Below are positions 23,241 to 26,025 of a DNA stretch of 26,025 nucleotides, piece by piece. The translations under genes and the position numbers were made by a program. The notes beneath the pieces are model-generated. The model did not search any database. It saw only the letters and a program-made list of their open reading frames with translations, and was not told the DNA's origin. How positions within the stretch are numbered: the stretch's first letter is position 1; each line of letters begins with the position of its first letter. Origin of the DNA: an uncultured Fretibacterium sp. (GTDB taxonomy: Bacteria; Synergistota; Synergistia; Synergistales; Aminobacteriaceae); contig NZ_CALIAA010000266.1 in assembly GCF_938040765.1 (NCBI RefSeq), positions 1 to 26,025 of the forward strand, written 5' to 3'.

Positions 23241-25862
23241 TCATCCCGGGGATTCGGAGCCGGAGCTGTAGGGCCCGGGCCGGCCTGTGCGGGCAAGGGC
23301 CTCGGCGGCGCTCGAGGCTCCCAGGGCGCGGTAGAGCCTGAGGACATGGTATTTTGCCGTGCTGTGGGCTATTCCAAGCTCCTTCGCGATCTCCCCGTAG
23401 CTCGCGTTCCTCCCGAGAAGTTCCAGAATCCGAATCTGCCTGTCGCTCAGGGCGGGGACCGCCGCCGCTTCCTTCACCATTTTCGATGAGGTCAGGGGTA
23501 CCTTATCGGTCCCCGCCATGGCTGCCCGGACCCGGACCGCGAAATCGATCCAGAGGGCCTTATGCGTTTTGTGGGTTCGCAGCAGGGTGTCGAGGACCGG
23601 GGCGAGGGCGGGCGCGTCGTCGATGAATAGCCTCGGGAAATTGCAGAGCGCCCCGATCTTAAGTGCCCTCTCCATGCAATGGAGGCTTTTTTTGCGGTTT
23701 CCCAGGTTCCTGTGAGCGAGCGAGAGCAGCAAAGAGGCCTCGATCATGTCCAGTCGTCGCCGAAAATTCATCCCAAGCCTCAGCAGCTTCTCCCCGAACA
23801 GGACGGCCAAGGCGTCCTCCCGGACGGCGAGCAGCGCCCGTTCCGTGACGAAGTGCTGGTACATCCGGTACAGAGGTAACCCTTCAGTGAGGGGAGCAGC
23901 GTAGGTGTCCAGCCACTCCCGCGCCGCCTTTCCATCCCCGCCTGCGATGCGGGCGGCGAAGCGCCAGGCCCGAAGGCTCGGGCGCAGAAGGAGGAACCCC
24001 TCCCCCTCGATGCGCCGTTCCGTCTCCTTCTCGATTTTTGCGGCCTCGTCCGCTCGTCCCATAGCCCTCAGGATGGCCGACAGGATCAGGTCCGCGGAGA
24101 AACGTACCTCCGCCCTGCAGGGCGTCGTCTCCATCATCTCCTGGCCCCTCAGGGCCCGGAAACAGGCCTCGGGGAGGCGGCTGCTTTCGTAGAGGATCCC
24201 CGCAAGCTGGCATTCCAGCATGACCTGATGCTCGTTTCCCAAAAGGGGAGTAAAGGCCCTCCGCCTCCTGGCGGCCTGGACGTAGAGATCGCGGCCCCGG
24301 GCCAGGTCCGAGTGGTCTATCAGGGAGCGGTGCAGCATGGGCATGGCTGCGGTAAAGGTCCCCACCCGGAGCTGTCCGTCGGGCAGGAGACGCTTCAGGT
24401 CCTTTCGTCCCTCCAGGAGCTCGTCCGTATAGCGGTCCAGGGGCCTGCGAAAATCCAGTGCCCGGAGCGCACAGAAGAGCTGAATGGCATCCCTGTCCGC
24501 CTTTTTCGAAGATGAAGAGATGTCCTTCGAGCTCCGGCTTTCCAGCTCTCGTTCAATCTTATCCATAAGCCGGAGGAATTGCCGGGCGTTACCCTCCACG
24601 TAGTACACGAAGGCGCATTGGGTCATTATGGGAAGATTCCCCTCGAAGAGGTCCTTGCGCAGCTCCTCGCGTCCGTCGATCACGTATTCCTTGAAGAACG
24701 CGATGCGGTCCTCCACCGAGCTGGAGGCGGCAATTCGCCGAAAGGCCGCGCAGCAGGCGGACAGTCCCCTGGAGTCGGAGCATTGGATGTAGTGCGCGGC
24801 GGCGGCGTAGTAATCCTCCTCCTCGAAGAGCGCGTCGGCCACCTTTTTCTCGAGGGCATGAATCTCGTCGGCACTGCGGCTTTCGTAGAGCTTCTCCCTC
24901 AGAAAGTCCCGAAAAAGGTCGTGCAGGCGGTAACGCCCGTTTCCCAGACGGGAGACGAAGGCCAGGGACTCGAGGATTTCGGCGCTGTCCGGTCGTCCCG
25001 TCAGGCGGCGGCACAGCCGTCCGTCCAGCAGGGCGGGCAGGGAGACCTGCATCAGAAAGTCCCGAATCCGGTCGTCCCAACCGATCCAGACGTGGACATC
25101 CAGGTAGCGGCGCAGCAGCGCCTCCCCCTGCAGGGCCCCGTCGGGGGAAACTTCCTCCTTTTCCCTTTCCTCTCCCGGCGCCCCGCTCCCCATCAAAAAG
25201 GCCCCCACCGCTATGGGCCAGCCCGCGGTCCGCCTCAGGAGGTCGGTCGCCCGGTGGGGGGAAAGGCCGTTTCGAGTCAGAAGCCTTCGCAGTTCCTCCT
25301 CGTCGAAGGCCAGGTCTCGGGCGCCCAGGACGGTCATATCGCCCTTCAGGATGGCGTCCAGGAAGATGTCCGGGGGCTCGTCCCGGCTCAGGAGACAGAC
25401 GGTGAATCCGGAGGGGAGGCGTTTCCGGAGCAGGGGGAGCGCCCGCGGCACCGCCCCGTCCCGCAGATGGTGAAGGTCGTCCAGGACCAGAACATACTTT
25501 TTGGTGTTGGGGAGGAGCAGGTCCAGGGCGTCGAAGAGATACTCCAGAAAGGGGGGCTTCACCCGCTCCGCGGCCCGGGCCAACCTCCGGTTGGCCCTCT
25601 GGGCGAAGGCGAGCCCTCCCAGGAACTTGCGGACGAAACGGCCCTCGTTGTTGTCGTAGGGATCCAGCGTGATCCAGGCATGCTTGTTGCGCTGCGGGGC
25701 CAGCCACTGCGAAACGGCAAGGCTCTTTCCGAATCCGCCCGGAGCCCCCACGTAGATCCACTGCCCTCCTCGCTCCTTTGCGGCCTCTAAAATCGCGTTC
25801 ACCCTCGCGCGGGACAGAACCCCCTTCCCCGCACGAGGCGGAAGAAAATGTTCCTCGGACAT
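23241..25862 (-). CDS. MalT-type STAND ATPase with LuxR C-terminal DNA-binding domain
   Basis: An 873-residue transcription regulator with MalT (about 900 residues) architecture: N-terminal P-loop GAPGGFGKS (39-47), Walker B-type VLVLDDLHHLRD and sensor-like CLLSRDEPP for an NTPase (STAND) switch, a winged-helix part with HDLFRDFLREKLYES, a long helical (TPR-like) sensor region (about 330-790), and a C-terminal LuxR helix-turn-helix (LSDRQIRILELLGRNASYGEIAKELG, then STAKYHVLRLYRALG). ATG 25862 has an AGGGAG ribosome site about eight bases upstream. Such proteins oligomerise and activate promoters when ATP and an inducer bind. The next gene downstream on the same strand is the unknown protein at 21748, 327 bases away. 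Target genes and inducer are unknown. Confidence 0.94.
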   Translation of the reverse strand: MSEEHFLPPRAGKGVLSRARVNAILEAAKERGGQWIYVGAPGGFGKSLAVSQWLAPQRNKHAWITLDPYDNNEGRFVRKFLGGLAFAQRANRRLARAAERVKPPFLEYLFDALDLLLPNTKKYVLVLDDLHHLRDGAVPRALPLLRKRLPSGFTVCLLSRDEPPDIFLDAILKGDMTVLGARDLAFDEEELRRLLTRNGLSPHRATDLLRRTAGWPIAVGAFLMGSGAPGEEREKEEVSPDGALQGEALLRRYLDVHVWIGWDDRIRDFLMQVSLPALLDGRLCRRLTGRPDSAEILESLAFVSRLGNGRYRLHDLFRDFLREKLYESRSADEIHALEKKVADALFEEEDYYAAAAHYIQCSDSRGLSACCAAFRRIAASSSVEDRIAFFKEYVIDGREELRKDLFEGNLPIMTQCAFVYYVEGNARQFLRLMDKIERELESRSSKDISSSSKKADRDAIQLFCALRALDFRRPLDRYTDELLEGRKDLKRLLPDGQLRVGTFTAAMPMLHRSLIDHSDLARGRDLYVQAARRRRAFTPLLGNEHQVMLECQLAGILYESSRLPEACFRALRGQEMMETTPCRAEVRFSADLILSAILRAMGRADEAAKIEKETERRIEGEGFLLLRPSLRAWRFAARIAGGDGKAAREWLDTYAAPLTEGLPLYRMYQHFVTERALLAVREDALAVLFGEKLLRLGMNFRRRLDMIEASLLLSLAHRNLGNRKKSLHCMERALKIGALCNFPRLFIDDAPALAPVLDTLLRTHKTHKALWIDFAVRVRAAMAGTDKVPLTSSKMVKEAAAVPALSDRQIRILELLGRNASYGEIAKELGIAHSTAKYHVLRLYRALGASSAAEALARTGRPGPYSSGSESPG

Positions 25863-25930
25863 GGTCTGTTCTCCCTGTGATGTTCTTCGTGATGGACTAA
25901 TACCAATTCGCGTTTCGAAGGGCGAGAAGG

Positions 25931-26022
25931 GCCCCCCTGCAAGGGGGGCTGCCCCGCAGGGGCTGGGACTGACGGCCCATGAGCGATAGCGAATGGCTGC
26001 CGGAAGGCTCCCCGAAGGGGAG
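25931..26022. repeat. Cluster of nested palindromes at the window edge
   Basis: GCCCCCC (25931-25937) pairs with GGGGGGC (25943-25949); GCCCC (25951-25955) pairs with GGGGC (25959-25963); and CCCCTGC (25934-25940) can instead pair with GCAGGGG (25956-25962), so the first two hairpins and the longer one exclude each other. A third hairpin, CTCCCC-GAA-GGGGAG, is at 26008-26022. The block lies upstream of the LuxR-type gene and runs off the window. It may be the edge of a dispersed repeat or mobile element, or a leader of a plus-strand gene outside the window. Confidence 0.5.
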
Positions 26023-26025
26023 GGG

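Overview
The window is GC-rich, densely coded chromosomal DNA from an anaerobe with two membranes. Most exported proteins have type I signal peptides and no lipobox. The codon bias, the MalT-like LuxR regulator, the anaerobic FtsX/FMN-binding/DUF4418 genes and the NifH-like reductase suggest a high-GC Synergistota (Fretibacterium-like) bacterium. That assignment is an inference from style; no rRNA or marker gene is present.

Layout. (1) 1-7682, plus strand: a metal-uptake operon. It starts with the C-terminal half of a P19-type periplasmic iron/copper-binding protein cut by the window edge. Next come a DUF2318 membrane protein with a cysteine-rich tail, two FtsX-type permeases and their ATPase. 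A second module follows: FMN-binding protein, DUF4418 membrane protein, a third FtsX-type permease and a second ATPase. The first half matches the Campylobacter p19 cluster in gene content; the second half puts flavin and cysteine/histidine-rich membrane proteins where Campylobacter has thioredoxin-like proteins. (2) 7820-15237, minus strand: a seven-gene operon. It encodes a NifH-like iron protein, two short nitrogenase component-1-like subunits, a periplasmic binding protein, a FecCD permease, a FecE-type ATPase and a second, paralogous binding protein. Four of its six junctions are 1-4 bp stop/start overlaps. No cofactor-assembly genes are present, so this is not a nitrogen-fixation cluster. 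The best reading is an importer coupled to a cytoplasmic ATP-driven Fe-S reductase acting on the imported compound. (3) 15453-21576, minus strand: a six-gene operon of exported proteins: an LPP20-like protein with a heptad-repeat coiled coil, a FlgT-like protein, a small LPP20-like protein, a small uncharacterised protein, and two CsgG-domain proteins, one with a TPR-like tail. It looks like an uncharacterised envelope assembly. (4) 21748-25862, minus strand: an unrecognised 388-residue protein and a full-length MalT-type STAND/LuxR regulator. The last 100 bases hold nested palindromes that may be the edge of a repeat or mobile element.

Non-coding structure: a stem-loop with a T-run lies between the P19 gene and the DUF2318 gene and removes the apparent ATG start of the latter, leaving a well-placed ATT as the best start. 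Two near-identical 39-nt terminator hairpins, in opposite orientation, bracket the nitrogenase-like operon. Strongest lead: the NifH/NifDK-like reductase fused by operon structure to a two-receptor FecCD importer. Secondary leads: the flavin-containing extension of the P19 system and the six-gene exported CsgG/FlgT/LPP20 operon.
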